Below are positions 43,025 to 53,567 of a DNA stretch of 64,000 nt, piece by piece (the stretch's first letter is position 1; every line of letters begins with the position of its first letter). The DNA is from Maribellus maritimus. GTDB lineage: Bacteria > Bacteroidota > Bacteroidia > Bacteroidales > Prolixibacteraceae. The position numbers were made by a program, and so were the translations under genes. The notes under the pieces are model-generated. The model did no database searches. It had not been told where the DNA came from and saw nothing but the letters and a program-made list of their open reading frames with translations. The stretch is from NCBI RefSeq assembly GCF_022267315.1, contig NZ_JAIKLE010000009.1, positions 124,001 through 188,000 of the forward strand, read 5' to 3'.

Positions 43025-46000
43025 CTAAATCAGATTTTCTTCCATTATTACTTTAAAATGTTCTTCCAAAATTGCTCTCCCCTTAATTTTTTCACCCCAG
43101 ATTTTTATAAACTCTTTCAATTCATCGGAGAAGAAAATCTCACGTTCTCTTAGTCCTCTCAGCAGGGTTAAAATCAACTTGAACAGTTCAGCAAGTTGGT
43201 CGGCAGAAGCATCAATAACATCGGCATTTTGGCAACCTAAAATATTGTAGAACAACTTTAACTGCAATTCAAATAACCTTAGCAATTTCGGGAATTCTTC
43301 TCCGTCACGGTTTCCTGACATTTCAATAACCATTGATGCTGTTTGCTGCAACAATTCCAGGAATTGACTTCGTAATTTTTCGTTATTCTTTCCGGCCAGA
43401 TAATTATCAATATCGTTTAATACACCTTCTTTAAATTTATCAGTACCTCCGTAAATTTTACTGGTCGACATCCAGATGGGAACTACAAGATTGGAGCCCG
43501 GAAGATTTTGAGTCTGCAAAACTTCCAAATCTTTCTGCATTGCTATTTTTGCATCTTCCGTACAAGTATTAATCAATTCTGTCTGGAACGTAATAAAATC
43601 AGTCATATTCGAGCCACAGGTTTCACTGATGGCTTGCAAAGCCAAACGCCAGCTGGTTGGCGTATTTTCTGTTAATTCAATGGAAACTGGCGACGTATCG
43701 CTGCGTTCAATTTTTTCTCCGTTAACATTCCAGACAAACGAACTTGCTCCGGTTGAGTTATTGGTAAGAACAAGCTCATTCCCAACCTGCTCAGGTTTAA
43801 ACGATGCTACCGGAGCCTTATTTACAGTGACTTTCAAACCGGAAAGTTTTCCGTTTAACAAGAACTCAATTTCTCCCGATTCCGCATTTGCAGGAACAAA
43901 TACAAAACTTCCCGCGGAAATCTGAGTAACACCCTGCCCTTCAATTTTGGCTTCAGCTCCGGCAGGCGTTATTTCAAATGGGTAATTTTTTTCATCATTT
44001 TCGCAGAATGAGTCTTCCGGTAAAGCTATTTGTACATCAACTTCTGCAAAAATAATTTCATGTTCAACCGTCGACTGACAAATTCCATTTTCCGCTGTTA
44101 CAGTAAGCGAAACAGTAACTTTATTTTCGTCGTTAACAGGCAAAGTATATTTGTGTGTCGGATTCCTGTCGGTTGAAAGATTATCATCGCCAAAACTCCA
44201 GAGGAAGCTTGCTCCATCCAGATTTCCTGTTGGTTTGAAAGTAATCTCCGTTTGAGAGGTTGGTGATTCAGGTACTTCAAAATCAAACTCGATGGCTCGA
44301 TACACAGTAATTTCGCACGGTGTAATCTGGTCGTTCACAGTAAAATGAATGGTTTTCCCGATCATTTCATCAGGGAAAGCATTTTCATCAAAAACGAGCT
44401 TGGTTCCGTCAATGCTCATGCCTTCAACTTCCTGGTCGGCTTTAATAACGCCATCGGCCGGAGAAACATCAAACAACAAAGGACTGGTATCCTGTCCTAA
44501 ACAGAAGTGGTCTTTTTCCAGGCGCAGTGAAACTGGTTTTCGTTCCACAATAAAATTCACCGGAGCACAGTCGGAGCAACACATGTATGGTAAAGCAAAA
44601 TCTGCCACCACGGTATTGTTTGGCAAATCGGTTATTCTTGCTGCCCTGTTGAGGATTTCTGTAATTCGTGTATTTGCCAGTAATTCTTTTTCAGAAAGCG
44701 CCTTTTCTGTAAGCAATTCTTTTGGATTAACATTTTCTGCTCCCAGCAGTGAAAGTCGGTTTACCGGATTCACATTTGCAACCTCCCTTACAACCGAGAT
44801 TTCCCGGGCTGCACTAACATTAGTTAATACATTTCTTCCGGTATTCAATTTCGTCTTGTTCAAATAAATTAAAAAGAAAGTGCCGCCTGGCTCAACACCG
44901 GCTTTGTGTTCCAATCCGGGGTATTTTTCAACAAACTTCGAAAGTTTGAGACGGACAATAATTTTTTCCTTCCGCTTGTTGATTTCTTCAAGCAGCACTT
45001 CCAGTTTTTTAGCTGAACAACAAATTGCTGAGAGTTGTGTGATTAAAACGCCCATCAAAGCTTTTAAAGCCGATGAGAGTTGTATATTCTGATAACGGGC
45101 TTTCATTTTTTCCACCCGCGAGCATAATTCTTTTAAAGTAAGTTTGTATTCATCAACTTTTACAACATCTATATTCGTAAGAATACTTGGCATTTTTTGC
45201 GCAACAATATGTGCATAAGCCATCAGTTCAATTGACCTGTCGATTACAAATTCTTTTAGTTCCGGTTGTTCTGCCCAAACTTCGTCGCTTATTTTTTCAG
45301 CAACCAAATTGTCTGCCCTGGCAATAATATCATTTACCGAACCTCCTTTGGTTTCAACCAGTGCCCTTTTCATCACGCTTCCCAAAGCATTTTCATCAAC
45401 AATTAAATGGTCTGAAACAATTTCGCTGCTTTTGGTTGATGAAACCGTAAAATCCGAAGTTGCTTTTGAAACAATGCCTACATTCACATTTTTGTTTATC
45501 AGTGTAAATGTGTCATCATCCACTTTATTGGAATCGGTCAACAGATTTAACGAAGAAACTCTTTTCGCACCGATCAAATTTTCCCTGATATTTTTCCCGG
45601 GCTCGTCGGTTCTGAACCCAGAGAAAAACTCGGAGACTTCACCCAATACACAATCCTGTTCTGCAGTCCAGGCACGAAGTAATACGTTTAAGTCTTCAAA
45701 TTCGCACTCGTAATCATCAATATTTAGGGTCTCAGTATTAATGTTTACCGACAATGCTTTTACATCAAAAGCCAACCCGTATTTTACTTTTAATTCTTCA
45801 ATTTCTTCCAGTGCCACTTTGTAGTCTTTTCCCTGATGACCTTCAATCCGGAAAAAATCAAAGCGGTCGATATTAAACGCCAACGGTTCCTGTACTTGTG
45901 GCGATGTTGATAACAAATCGGAGTGATAACTCAAATTTGTATTCGCTTTATATTTTTCTGTTTTTTCTGCATTCCATTGTTTTAAAAATTCTTTCTGAAT

Positions 46001-47260
46001 GTTGTAATAGAAAGGAATAGCGCGATAACCTAAATCGGACAATTTATTTGATGGTGTAATTTTTATATCACCAGCGGTTGTCTGAAAGCGAAGAACAAGT
46101 TGAAACAAACGAAAAACCAAACTTCGGCACTGTTGAATCAGGTCTTTTTCCCCATTTAAAATTGGCGATTTATAAAAGCTGTGGCGGTAATTATGAACTT
46201 CCTCCTGAATTTCATCCAGACTTCCCAACATCAAATGTTTTGGAAATGCATTAATATCCGGGCAACATTCTTCTTTTAACGACAAGAGTAATGTTTTGAT
46301 TTCATTATACGTATCCACCACATCTTTCACACAATCGTAGCGATATTGCACATTAAACGGAACGTTGTATGCATTGAAATTGGTAATTCCTTTTAACGTT
46401 CCGAGATACAACGAAAGGTTTGAATTGGAAATATTAAGCTGCAACAATGTGCCAAAATTCTTTATAATTTTTGAAATTCCGTTAGTCAAATTGGTCATCA
46501 ATCCATCAGAATTTAGAGCTAGATGATAAGCCCGTTTTAACTCGTTGTAATTGGAAGTATTTAATTGATTTAAAACTACCCGACGAACAGCAACATCTGG
46601 TAAATCAAAATACGCATTAACAACATTGTGTTTTGAAAAAATCGAATCGAGACTTAAAATAAAATCCGCATCATTTTTGGAAACCAGTAATACACGAAGT
46701 CGTGCTACCTGTTCAATTCCCTGGTTATCGCAGTCGATGGCAGTACACAAATCTCCTTCTTTAGGATAGGATTCCAAATACAACAAAACCACTTTATTTT
46801 GCAGGTCGACAACCGTGCTTAACGCGTTTGAGCCCTCTATATTCTCAGGCAGAATTTCCCACATTTCAATGGGCACTTCCTGGACAGATCCATCAACTGT
46901 TTCCAGCCTTTTGAAAAAACGATAATTGGCAAAACTGTCTTCAAACTTTTTCACCCACGAGAATTCCATTTTATCCAAATCGATGGATTTTAATAGGGAT
47001 TCAGGAATATTTTTTCGGAGGTTAATTAAATCGCCGTCGGTGGTTACACCTGCCCCTTGCGTTATTGTGATGGAAGGTTTCGAGGCATTGAATTTCAGGT
47101 TAAAACCACAAACGATTCCAACTCCGCTCAACAATATCCGCGATAAACGATCCTGATCTTCAAAATAGTTTATAAAGCTGTTTAGCTGGTCTTTTGTTAA
47201 TACCTGGTCATCGACAAACGTATTATACTGTGTGGTAATTTCGGTTAATTTTGTTGCCAT
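43025..47260 (-). CDS. 1411-aa PKD-containing eCIS protein, possible baseplate or fibre component
   Basis: This large protein occupies the place held by the fibre gene (afp13) in Afp-type loci. The N-terminus (MATKLTEITTQYNTFVDDQVLTKDQLN ... LSRILLSGVGIVCGFNLKF) has no signal peptide. Long helical segments follow through about residue 900. A Cys-rich turn (MCCSDCAPVNFIVERKPVSLRLEKDHFCLG) leads into beta-sandwiches, including a clear PKD domain at about 995-1070 (SFLWSFGDDNLSTDRNPTHKY). The C-terminal about 200 residues are again helical. PKD domains mediate protein or glycan contacts on surfaces. Function is not known; it could be a host-binding appendage, a baseplate wedge or a cage/cap. Nothing in it resembles a trimeric adenovirus-like fibre. 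Confidence 0.7.
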   Translation of the reverse strand: MATKLTEITTQYNTFVDDQVLTKDQLNSFINYFEDQDRLSRILLSGVGIVCGFNLKFNASKPSITITQGAGVTTDGDLINLRKNIPESLLKSIDLDKMEFSWVKKFEDSFANYRFFKRLETVDGSVQEVPIEMWEILPENIEGSNALSTVVDLQNKVVLLYLESYPKEGDLCTAIDCDNQGIEQVARLRVLLVSKNDADFILSLDSIFSKHNVVNAYFDLPDVAVRRVVLNQLNTSNYNELKRAYHLALNSDGLMTNLTNGISKIIKNFGTLLQLNISNSNLSLYLGTLKGITNFNAYNVPFNVQYRYDCVKDVVDTYNEIKTLLLSLKEECCPDINAFPKHLMLGSLDEIQEEVHNYRHSFYKSPILNGEKDLIQQCRSLVFRLFQLVLRFQTTAGDIKITPSNKLSDLGYRAIPFYYNIQKEFLKQWNAEKTEKYKANTNLSYHSDLLSTSPQVQEPLAFNIDRFDFFRIEGHQGKDYKVALEEIEELKVKYGLAFDVKALSVNINTETLNIDDYECEFEDLNVLLRAWTAEQDCVLGEVSEFFSGFRTDEPGKNIRENLIGAKRVSSLNLLTDSNKVDDDTFTLINKNVNVGIVSKATSDFTVSSTKSSEIVSDHLIVDENALGSVMKRALVETKGGSVNDIIARADNLVAEKISDEVWAEQPELKEFVIDRSIELMAYAHIVAQKMPSILTNIDVVKVDEYKLTLKELCSRVEKMKARYQNIQLSSALKALMGVLITQLSAICCSAKKLEVLLEEINKRKEKIIVRLKLSKFVEKYPGLEHKAGVEPGGTFFLIYLNKTKLNTGRNVLTNVSAAREISVVREVANVNPVNRLSLLGAENVNPKELLTEKALSEKELLANTRITEILNRAARITDLPNNTVVADFALPYMCCSDCAPVNFIVERKPVSLRLEKDHFCLGQDTSPLLFDVSPADGVIKADQEVEGMSIDGTKLVFDENAFPDEMIGKTIHFTVNDQITPCEITVYRAIEFDFEVPESPTSQTEITFKPTGNLDGASFLWSFGDDNLSTDRNPTHKYTLPVNDENKVTVSLTVTAENGICQSTVEHEIIFAEVDVQIALPEDSFCENDEKNYPFEITPAGAEAKIEGQGVTQISAGSFVFVPANAESGEIEFLLNGKLSGLKVTVNKAPVASFKPEQVGNELVLTNNSTGASSFVWNVNGEKIERSDTSPVSIELTENTPTSWRLALQAISETCGSNMTDFITFQTELINTCTEDAKIAMQKDLEVLQTQNLPGSNLVVPIWMSTSKIYGGTDKFKEGVLNDIDNYLAGKNNEKLRSQFLELLQQTASMVIEMSGNRDGEEFPKLLRLFELQLKLFYNILGCQNADVIDASADQLAELFKLILTLLRGLREREIFFSDELKEFIKIWGEKIKGRAILEEHFKVIMEENLI

Positions 47261-47270
47261 AACTTTTCAA

Positions 47271-50003
47271 TTAAAGGTTTCCAAGATTGGTGCGGCCAAG
47301 TATTATTTTGCCATCCAATTCTTCATCTTCATCATCGCAATCGATTAATTCTCCTGACGGATAAATAGAGTTCAATTCGCTCAATATTTTATTTAATGCT
47401 TTTAGTTTTGTTTCGTCCTGTTCCTGCCCTGAATCGGTTTTTGAGTGCAGGAAGTCTTTATAAATTTCCTCAAACTGAACCAGATCATTTTCATCATCCG
47501 GCACCTGGCCTTTTCTGTGTCCTACCCAACAAACACGCGCCAAAATATGCGCCGGAAGTTCTTTTCGGATTAAATCTTCCAAAAACTTCCGAAAATCGGG
47601 ATTTGAAAAACGATAGGTATAACCCGGAAGGACAACGGTTACACGGAAAGAATACGGATCGACAGGTTCGCAGCTTTCGCAGTTGTTGGTACAGATGGGC
47701 ATAAACTCATCGAGTGGGATGTTACTTTCTGTAACATCCGGACGCAGCAAAATATGTTCAACCAGAAACATGCCTTCTTCTGAAAAATCTTTGGTCATAA
47801 ACTCAATAATTTCCAAAATAGCATTTTTCAATTCTTCCTGGTTTTCGTAATACGAATACTGGCGTGCAATAATCCGGTCGGTGCTGTAACCCGGCGCTTC
47901 CAGATTAATTACATCAAATGAATATTGCCCGGTGGGAGAAACCTGAATTTCAAAATTTCCAATTTCATCTTCGTCATTTACCGGTGAAAGAAATGCTTCT
48001 TCAACCACTTCCGGTGATGTTTCAATAATTTTCACAACTGCCAGATACAATTCCTTTTGCGCCAACGATGGATAAGCATAATTTTCAGTAGCAGACAAAA
48101 TGATATCGCTATTTTTATTGCGAATCCGCCAACGGTAAACTTTTTTGTCATCATCTTCGTCTGGATCATAAATTTCAACGAATGTATTTGACAAATTCCG
48201 GCGATAAAAATCTTTCATTCCAATTAAGCGTGCCAACCGTTTTTGCACCCCTGAAACATTCGAAGTATTCCACAAGCCAATTTCCGGATGTTCCGGCGAT
48301 TCGGGTAAATCAGACTGGTTAAAATAATTAAAGGCGCTCCCCCGCCCTTTGCTGGTTTCAGGGTAATCTTGCAGAAAACTTTCCTTTGAATTCAGAATTA
48401 CCTGGCTGGACGCACTTCCGTACATTTGTTTCATCAAAAAAGCAAAGTCGCTGAATTTTTCAGCAAAACGTGCCATCAAATGGTCGAGCAACTTATTCTT
48501 ACGTTCAACAGGATTGTCCAGTTCGGCAAATAATTCGTCCGTTAAATTTGCATCGTTGTTCACCGGGTAATTTTTCACCAAATCTTCAAATCCTTTAATA
48601 TCTTGAACAGCCTGTGTAAAATAGGTCTTTTTTAGCTGGTTATCTACAGATAGTAAGTCTTTTACTTTGGCAAGGTGGGCAAAATAACTGGCCAAAATCT
48701 GGTCAAAAAACAACAGGTAGCCTTTTAATTGTTTTGCCTGCGATTTTCGTTGTATTGAAACATGTGGCGGCAATCCTGCGCGACCAATTCCATATGTATC
48801 CGGAAAATCATTCTGAATGGTTGTTGTTTCACCCGTACTCAGATAAACACCTTCAGGAATTTCAGGTTCCATTCCAACTTTTGCCAGTTCTTGTTCGTCT
48901 TTTTCGGCCTGTTTTATTGCATCAAGGTAGCTTTGTACTTTTATTTGATTTACATTCACCGGCAGAACACCTTTGTAATAACTAAAAGCGCTGTCGGAAC
49001 ACAATGCGGGCTTTTTACCTTCTTCCACACAAATCAGCCAGTTGTCGGTTTCATCTTCTGCATCAGCACAATTATTTATGGAAATCTCCTTGATGTTTTT
49101 TACACCATCAACCGCCATAATCAACTGAATGATATCTGACAAACGAACTTCGGTACGCAGGCTGGCTGCTTCCAATTCTTTTGTATCAATAAAACCATTG
49201 GTTAGAAACGGACCTTCAAAAATTTCGTCGGTTGCATAACCTTTGGAAATCATTTGTTTCAGGGAATAAAATTTCACAGAAGGCGAAAAATAATGGTCAA
49301 GCGCTCTCAAAATATTTGCGTGAACCAGTTCTTCATCCGTTTCAGGGAATAACTCAATACTTGCACAAACCGCAATTTTATGTTCGCCAACTTTGTAGAT
49401 ATCAATCAAATCTTCACACAAATTCCGATTGGAATGATAAAGCGTTTCAATTTGCTTGTTTACTTCCTTTTCCAGGGTTTTTGTGGTCACATCCTCAGCG
49501 TAATCAACAATAATAGAATACAATCCTTTTAACTTGAATTCTTTTTTAAAATCGGGATGCGTTGAATTAAAATCTTCCGAATTATAGGATAGCTTATCGT
49601 TTTTACAATCTACATAAACGGTTTTATCATAGGTTTTTAACCAACAATTTTTTACACCTTCCAAATCAATAAACAGTTTTCTGTAATCCAGTTCATTTAC
49701 AGGTTTCGTGGGCAAAATATCAGACGCCGGAAAGAATTGTTCTCCTATTTTCTGAGCCGCTTCATTTTCAGGAGCCAAAATGTTTTCAAGTGGCATATCA
49801 AGCCGTAATCCCAAATCTGTAATGGCATATGACAGCATTTCAAGAATTGTGATTCCCGGGTCATGCTCATTATAATCTGTCCAAATATTCCCCGAAAGCT
49901 GCTCAATGTATTCCTGTCCTTTTTTTCGAAGAAATTCGTAGTCCAAATCATCATTTGTGGCTACCTTTTTCGGAATGGTTGTATATTCATTTAAGTCTGA
50001 CAT
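47271..50003 (-). CDS. eCIS large baseplate wedge protein (Afp12/Pvc12-like)
   Basis: This 910-aa protein begins (MSDLNEYTTIPKKVATNDDLDYEFLRKKGQEYIEQLSGNIWTDYNEHDPGITILEMLSYAITDLG) with a segment shared by Bacteroidota eCIS baseplate proteins. The WTDYNEHDPGITILEMLSYAI motif is the hallmark of J-like/wedge partners. In Afp/PVC particles the two wedge proteins (11 and 12) form six heterodimers around the spike. Later parts are helical and strand-rich with no enzymatic motif. Its ATG overlaps the end of the preceding J-like gene by 13 bases, so the pair is translationally coupled, as expected for a wedge heterodimer. Confidence 0.85.
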   Translation of the reverse strand: MSDLNEYTTIPKKVATNDDLDYEFLRKKGQEYIEQLSGNIWTDYNEHDPGITILEMLSYAITDLGLRLDMPLENILAPENEAAQKIGEQFFPASDILPTKPVNELDYRKLFIDLEGVKNCWLKTYDKTVYVDCKNDKLSYNSEDFNSTHPDFKKEFKLKGLYSIIVDYAEDVTTKTLEKEVNKQIETLYHSNRNLCEDLIDIYKVGEHKIAVCASIELFPETDEELVHANILRALDHYFSPSVKFYSLKQMISKGYATDEIFEGPFLTNGFIDTKELEAASLRTEVRLSDIIQLIMAVDGVKNIKEISINNCADAEDETDNWLICVEEGKKPALCSDSAFSYYKGVLPVNVNQIKVQSYLDAIKQAEKDEQELAKVGMEPEIPEGVYLSTGETTTIQNDFPDTYGIGRAGLPPHVSIQRKSQAKQLKGYLLFFDQILASYFAHLAKVKDLLSVDNQLKKTYFTQAVQDIKGFEDLVKNYPVNNDANLTDELFAELDNPVERKNKLLDHLMARFAEKFSDFAFLMKQMYGSASSQVILNSKESFLQDYPETSKGRGSAFNYFNQSDLPESPEHPEIGLWNTSNVSGVQKRLARLIGMKDFYRRNLSNTFVEIYDPDEDDDKKVYRWRIRNKNSDIILSATENYAYPSLAQKELYLAVVKIIETSPEVVEEAFLSPVNDEDEIGNFEIQVSPTGQYSFDVINLEAPGYSTDRIIARQYSYYENQEELKNAILEIIEFMTKDFSEEGMFLVEHILLRPDVTESNIPLDEFMPICTNNCESCEPVDPYSFRVTVVLPGYTYRFSNPDFRKFLEDLIRKELPAHILARVCWVGHRKGQVPDDENDLVQFEEIYKDFLHSKTDSGQEQDETKLKALNKILSELNSIYPSGELIDCDDEDEELDGKIILGRTNLGNL

Positions 50004-53000
50004 GTTTCTTCCGTTTCAGTAATTTCTGTACAACTTTTTACATCGGGACTCAAACTGTGTTGTTTGGCGGAAACCAGAATGGCTTTGGGGCTCGACGGAG
50101 CTACTTTAGTCAGGTTGCTTTCCGACCCTTTTTTCAACTTTACATCTTCAACGTAATCAACGTATTTCAGTTTTTCGATGTAGTTGATCACCAAACTCAA
50201 ATGCAAAGTCACACCAAACTCAATGCTCGCCGTTTCTTCAAATGCCCACGGTGACAATAATCGGGTAATATCTTCATTCAACACTTTCAGATAATAATTC
50301 ACGTCGTAGCCTTCAAAAAATTTCACTTTCAAATCAACCGTGACTTCTTCGTAATCAGGATTAATAACTTTTGCATTTACATGAAATGAATTCAGTTTAT
50401 TGACGTGATTTTGAATCTTATTCAATGTTGCTTTACTCACACGGGGTTGATAAATATCGAACACATTTTTATTGACAATGTCGGGAATAACCACCACCAA
50501 AACATCGCCGGGAGATAAAAATGAAGTTTCTGAACTGTGATTCAGACATTTCACTTTATGAATTTCAGGAAACTCCTGCAAAATAATGTGTTCGTAATCC
50601 CACAAAGTAATTGCCCTGTTTTTGTGGCGCAAACGTTCGCTTACCCGGCGGTAATAATTCTCGTCCGACTCTTCGGGCTTTCCGCCAAACGATGAAAATG
50701 GTTGTGCAATTCCTTTTACTGTGGCCACGCGCTGAATGAGCTTTGAAATAGTGTCTGCTTTCAGTCCGTTTTCCAAATGGGAAAGTTCGTTTCCATTATT
50801 TAAGAATTCAGCTAAAACTGCCTGCGCCTGAATGGATATAGCTTTGCAAACTGCGTCATAATTTTTATGAATTTTCACCTTCACCCAAACAAAACCCGAC
50901 GGTAATTTTGTATTGTTTTGTGTGGTTTCTTTCGGAACTGAAAATTTTACAATTCCTGATTTCAAAAAGTTATCGGTTTCGTTTGAAATGATATAATTTG
51001 AATCGAGCCTTTTCCATTCATTCTGACAAAGAATCGACCATTCTGCTTTTTGTTTTCCAACAAAAGAATCCGCTAACGGATTTTCACTTCCTTCCAGAAC
51101 CTGCACCAGCAAAGAAACTTGTTGCAAATTTTTAACGTTTTCCAAACCTATATACAATTCACCGCCTTTACAATACGTTGGAACGAGATATTCCTTTTTA
51201 TCATTTGCAGCTAAAAAATTCAACTGATTTTTCAAATACGGATGTTCTTCTGATTGCCCAAACGGATGTTCATGGAAAAGTGTGAGCGAATTATTATTGT
51301 AATTTTCAGCAGAGGAACCCAAAATCATATTTGTTTCGGCTGTATAATTCAGCGTGATCGCCTCAACCATTGGTGTATAAGGCTCATTTGGAACCAAAAC
51401 ATCATCATCGTCGCTGCTAAATGCCAAAGCGTAAATTCGTGGGAAAAGCTCGTGCAAAAACGACTGGTTAAGCGACAATCGAACTGGTCCGTTTTTATCT
51501 TCCTCATACGAAGAATTTGTTACCTGCACATTTGTCTTGAAAATATCTTCGTCTGCATCAAACAAAATGTGATTTTCTTCAACCGTTTCCCAATCTTCCT
51601 TGTTTAGAATCTGAACATCAGCCTTAAAATGCTCGTCGCTGCCTACAATTAAATTTGAAGGCGTGGTATTAAACTTCCAAATTTCCTCAGCTTCAATCCA
51701 GTCAAACATTCCTCCAAAAAATTTCGAAGTATTTGCCTGGTAGAGATAGTCAGTTCGGTAAGCAAAATAAAGATCTACAAATGCATCGTAGTCGCCTGTT
51801 TTTTCCGGTGTATTTTTCCATTCGATCTCAAAATTAAGGTCAGTCCAGTTTTTCTTAAACAACTCCGGGTAGTTGACATAAAAGTTGGATTTTTTAACCG
51901 GCTGCGTACTAAAAGGATAAAAGGGTTTTTCGGCGTTTAATGTGCCAATATCGCTTTCCAAACCGAGACTTTTTACTCCTCGGACATCGATATTTATTTT
52001 GCAATTATTGATTTCTTTTTCAACCAATTTCCTGTACAATTCAAAACCATCGGTGTTTTCCGTTTTGAAAAGCACGCGGCAAACCGGAAACTGCGAAACA
52101 AATTTCTCACCCAGAACTTCTGAATTATATGCAACAACCGAATCCTCTTCTTTTGGAATTTGAAAAGCCAGTTTCAAAACTTTTTTTGAAGCACTTAAGC
52201 CGGAAGTAAAAACGACCTGCCCCTCACTGTCCAACACTGTAGGTTGAACAGTAAAAGGGCCAAGCCATTCTTTTTCACCTGAACAGTAAACTTCAAGGTT
52301 CTCCCGAAGAATACTGGTGGAGATTGATTTAATGTTGGTTTTAAATTCAACGGTTATTAATATATTTCTTTGTCCTTCCTGCAATTCCAAAATTTCTGAC
52401 GAAAGCGCAAACCCAACTTTGGCATCCGGCAATTCAGGATATTTGGTGTCGCCATAAAATCCAAACGGCCACCATTTTATTTCATCATCCGGAAAATCGC
52501 CACCAATTCCATCGTATGAATTTGCAACAAAAGCTGCTTTTAATTTGTGGTTTGTGTGGTCATTGTAAATACTCATCAAACCAGACACTGTGCTTTTGTT
52601 GGCAATTAATTCTTCCGTTGTTTTATAAATCCGTTTTATCCCGGTTGCGTCTTTTCCCCCATCAAGCTCTGTATCTTGTGTAATTTTTTCATCAACCACA
52701 CTTTTTGCCAGTTCAAAAATGATGTGCACTTTGTCAGGAGTCACAGGTAATTTTTCTATTTGTAGAATCCGATGATAATAAAAATCGAGATGCCGTTTTG
52801 TTAATTTGTTAAACCGTTTTTTAGAAAACTCAAGTAACTTTATAAAACTGACAAACAGCGCCAGGTGAGGCGTTACATTTTTGCCTTCATTCACCAGGCT
52901 TTGAAAATCTTCCAGATTTTCATCTTTGATAAAAAAATCCTGCCAGTCGGCTGACGGATCCTCGTTATTAATCGTATTAAAATAGTTTACGTGTTTGGCA

Positions 53001-53140
53001 AAATGATATGCAAACTGCATCCATTTTTCAAGGCTGAAATCATTTAGTTTTACCGAATTCGGATCCAGCGCCTCGATATAACGTTGCAGTTGCCCTGTGC
53101 CTTCACGTCCTGATAATATGTCTTTGCCGCATTTAGCCAT
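49991..53140 (-). CDS. eCIS baseplate J/gp6-like wedge protein (Afp11-like)
   Basis: This 1049-aa protein is the larger wedge subunit. The C-terminal third (about 830-1049) has the J-like pattern: GIAQPFSSFGGKPEESDENYYRRVSERLRHKNRAITLWDYEHIILQEFPEIHKVKCL, then VVVIPDIVNKNVFDIYQPRVSKATLNKI and a closing LHLSLVINYIEKLKYVDYVEDVKL. The N-terminal 450 residues are longer than in T4 gp6 and unlike any domain I recognise. The gene starts 13 bases after gp25 and overlaps the next wedge gene. It is the joint between tube, sheath and fibre or anchoring layers in related particles. Confidence 0.88.
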   Translation of the reverse strand: MAKCGKDILSGREGTGQLQRYIEALDPNSVKLNDFSLEKWMQFAYHFAKHVNYFNTINNEDPSADWQDFFIKDENLEDFQSLVNEGKNVTPHLALFVSFIKLLEFSKKRFNKLTKRHLDFYYHRILQIEKLPVTPDKVHIIFELAKSVVDEKITQDTELDGGKDATGIKRIYKTTEELIANKSTVSGLMSIYNDHTNHKLKAAFVANSYDGIGGDFPDDEIKWWPFGFYGDTKYPELPDAKVGFALSSEILELQEGQRNILITVEFKTNIKSISTSILRENLEVYCSGEKEWLGPFTVQPTVLDSEGQVVFTSGLSASKKVLKLAFQIPKEEDSVVAYNSEVLGEKFVSQFPVCRVLFKTENTDGFELYRKLVEKEINNCKINIDVRGVKSLGLESDIGTLNAEKPFYPFSTQPVKKSNFYVNYPELFKKNWTDLNFEIEWKNTPEKTGDYDAFVDLYFAYRTDYLYQANTSKFFGGMFDWIEAEEIWKFNTTPSNLIVGSDEHFKADVQILNKEDWETVEENHILFDADEDIFKTNVQVTNSSYEEDKNGPVRLSLNQSFLHELFPRIYALAFSSDDDDVLVPNEPYTPMVEAITLNYTAETNMILGSSAENYNNNSLTLFHEHPFGQSEEHPYLKNQLNFLAANDKKEYLVPTYCKGGELYIGLENVKNLQQVSLLVQVLEGSENPLADSFVGKQKAEWSILCQNEWKRLDSNYIISNETDNFLKSGIVKFSVPKETTQNNTKLPSGFVWVKVKIHKNYDAVCKAISIQAQAVLAEFLNNGNELSHLENGLKADTISKLIQRVATVKGIAQPFSSFGGKPEESDENYYRRVSERLRHKNRAITLWDYEHIILQEFPEIHKVKCLNHSSETSFLSPGDVLVVVIPDIVNKNVFDIYQPRVSKATLNKIQNHVNKLNSFHVNAKVINPDYEEVTVDLKVKFFEGYDVNYYLKVLNEDITRLLSPWAFEETASIEFGVTLHLSLVINYIEKLKYVDYVEDVKLKKGSESNLTKVAPSSPKAILVSAKQHSLSPDVKSCTEITETEETCQT

Positions 53141-53153
53141 AATTTCGATTTAC

Positions 53154-53564
53154 TTAGAGTTCGTTTCCTTCCTCTTTATAAAATGGGTAAACCATGTTCT
53201 TTCGCGAGTTGGTGGTTCGTATAGTATAATCAAGTTTAATCAGTAAAACACCGTTTAATTCGTCCGATGGGTCAATTTCAACTTTATTCAAATCAATACG
53301 AGGTTCATGGTAAAGAATAGCTGTTTTAATTAAATCAGTCACGTAAGTTTTTAATGTAAGATTGAGTGGTTTAAACAATAACTCATCAAGATTACATCCA
53401 TAATTTGGAACCATAACCCGTTCTCCCAACCGAGTGGAAAGCAAAATCTCAAGGCTGCTTTTAATGTCTGTTTCATCTTCCAGCATTTTTACTTTCTGAG
53501 CTCCCCTGTTAAATTCAGGCGGAAAACTCCAGCCTCTCCCTAAAAACGATTTTGTTGTTTCCAT
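53154..53564 (-). CDS. gp25/GPW-like baseplate protein (Afp9-like)
   Basis: This 136-aa protein is the gp25-like wedge core that nucleates the sheath. The family segments are FLGRGWSFPPEFNRGAQKVKMLEDETDIKSSLEILLSTRLGERVMVPNYGCNLDELLF and TLKTYVTDLIKTAILYHEPRIDLNKVEI. The ERVM...YGC segment is the most diagnostic. It lies between the PAAR gene (3-base gap) and the J-like gene (13-base gap). Confidence 0.93.
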   Translation of the reverse strand: METTKSFLGRGWSFPPEFNRGAQKVKMLEDETDIKSSLEILLSTRLGERVMVPNYGCNLDELLFKPLNLTLKTYVTDLIKTAILYHEPRIDLNKVEIDPSDELNGVLLIKLDYTIRTTNSRKNMVYPFYKEEGNEL

Positions 53565-53567
53565 AAA

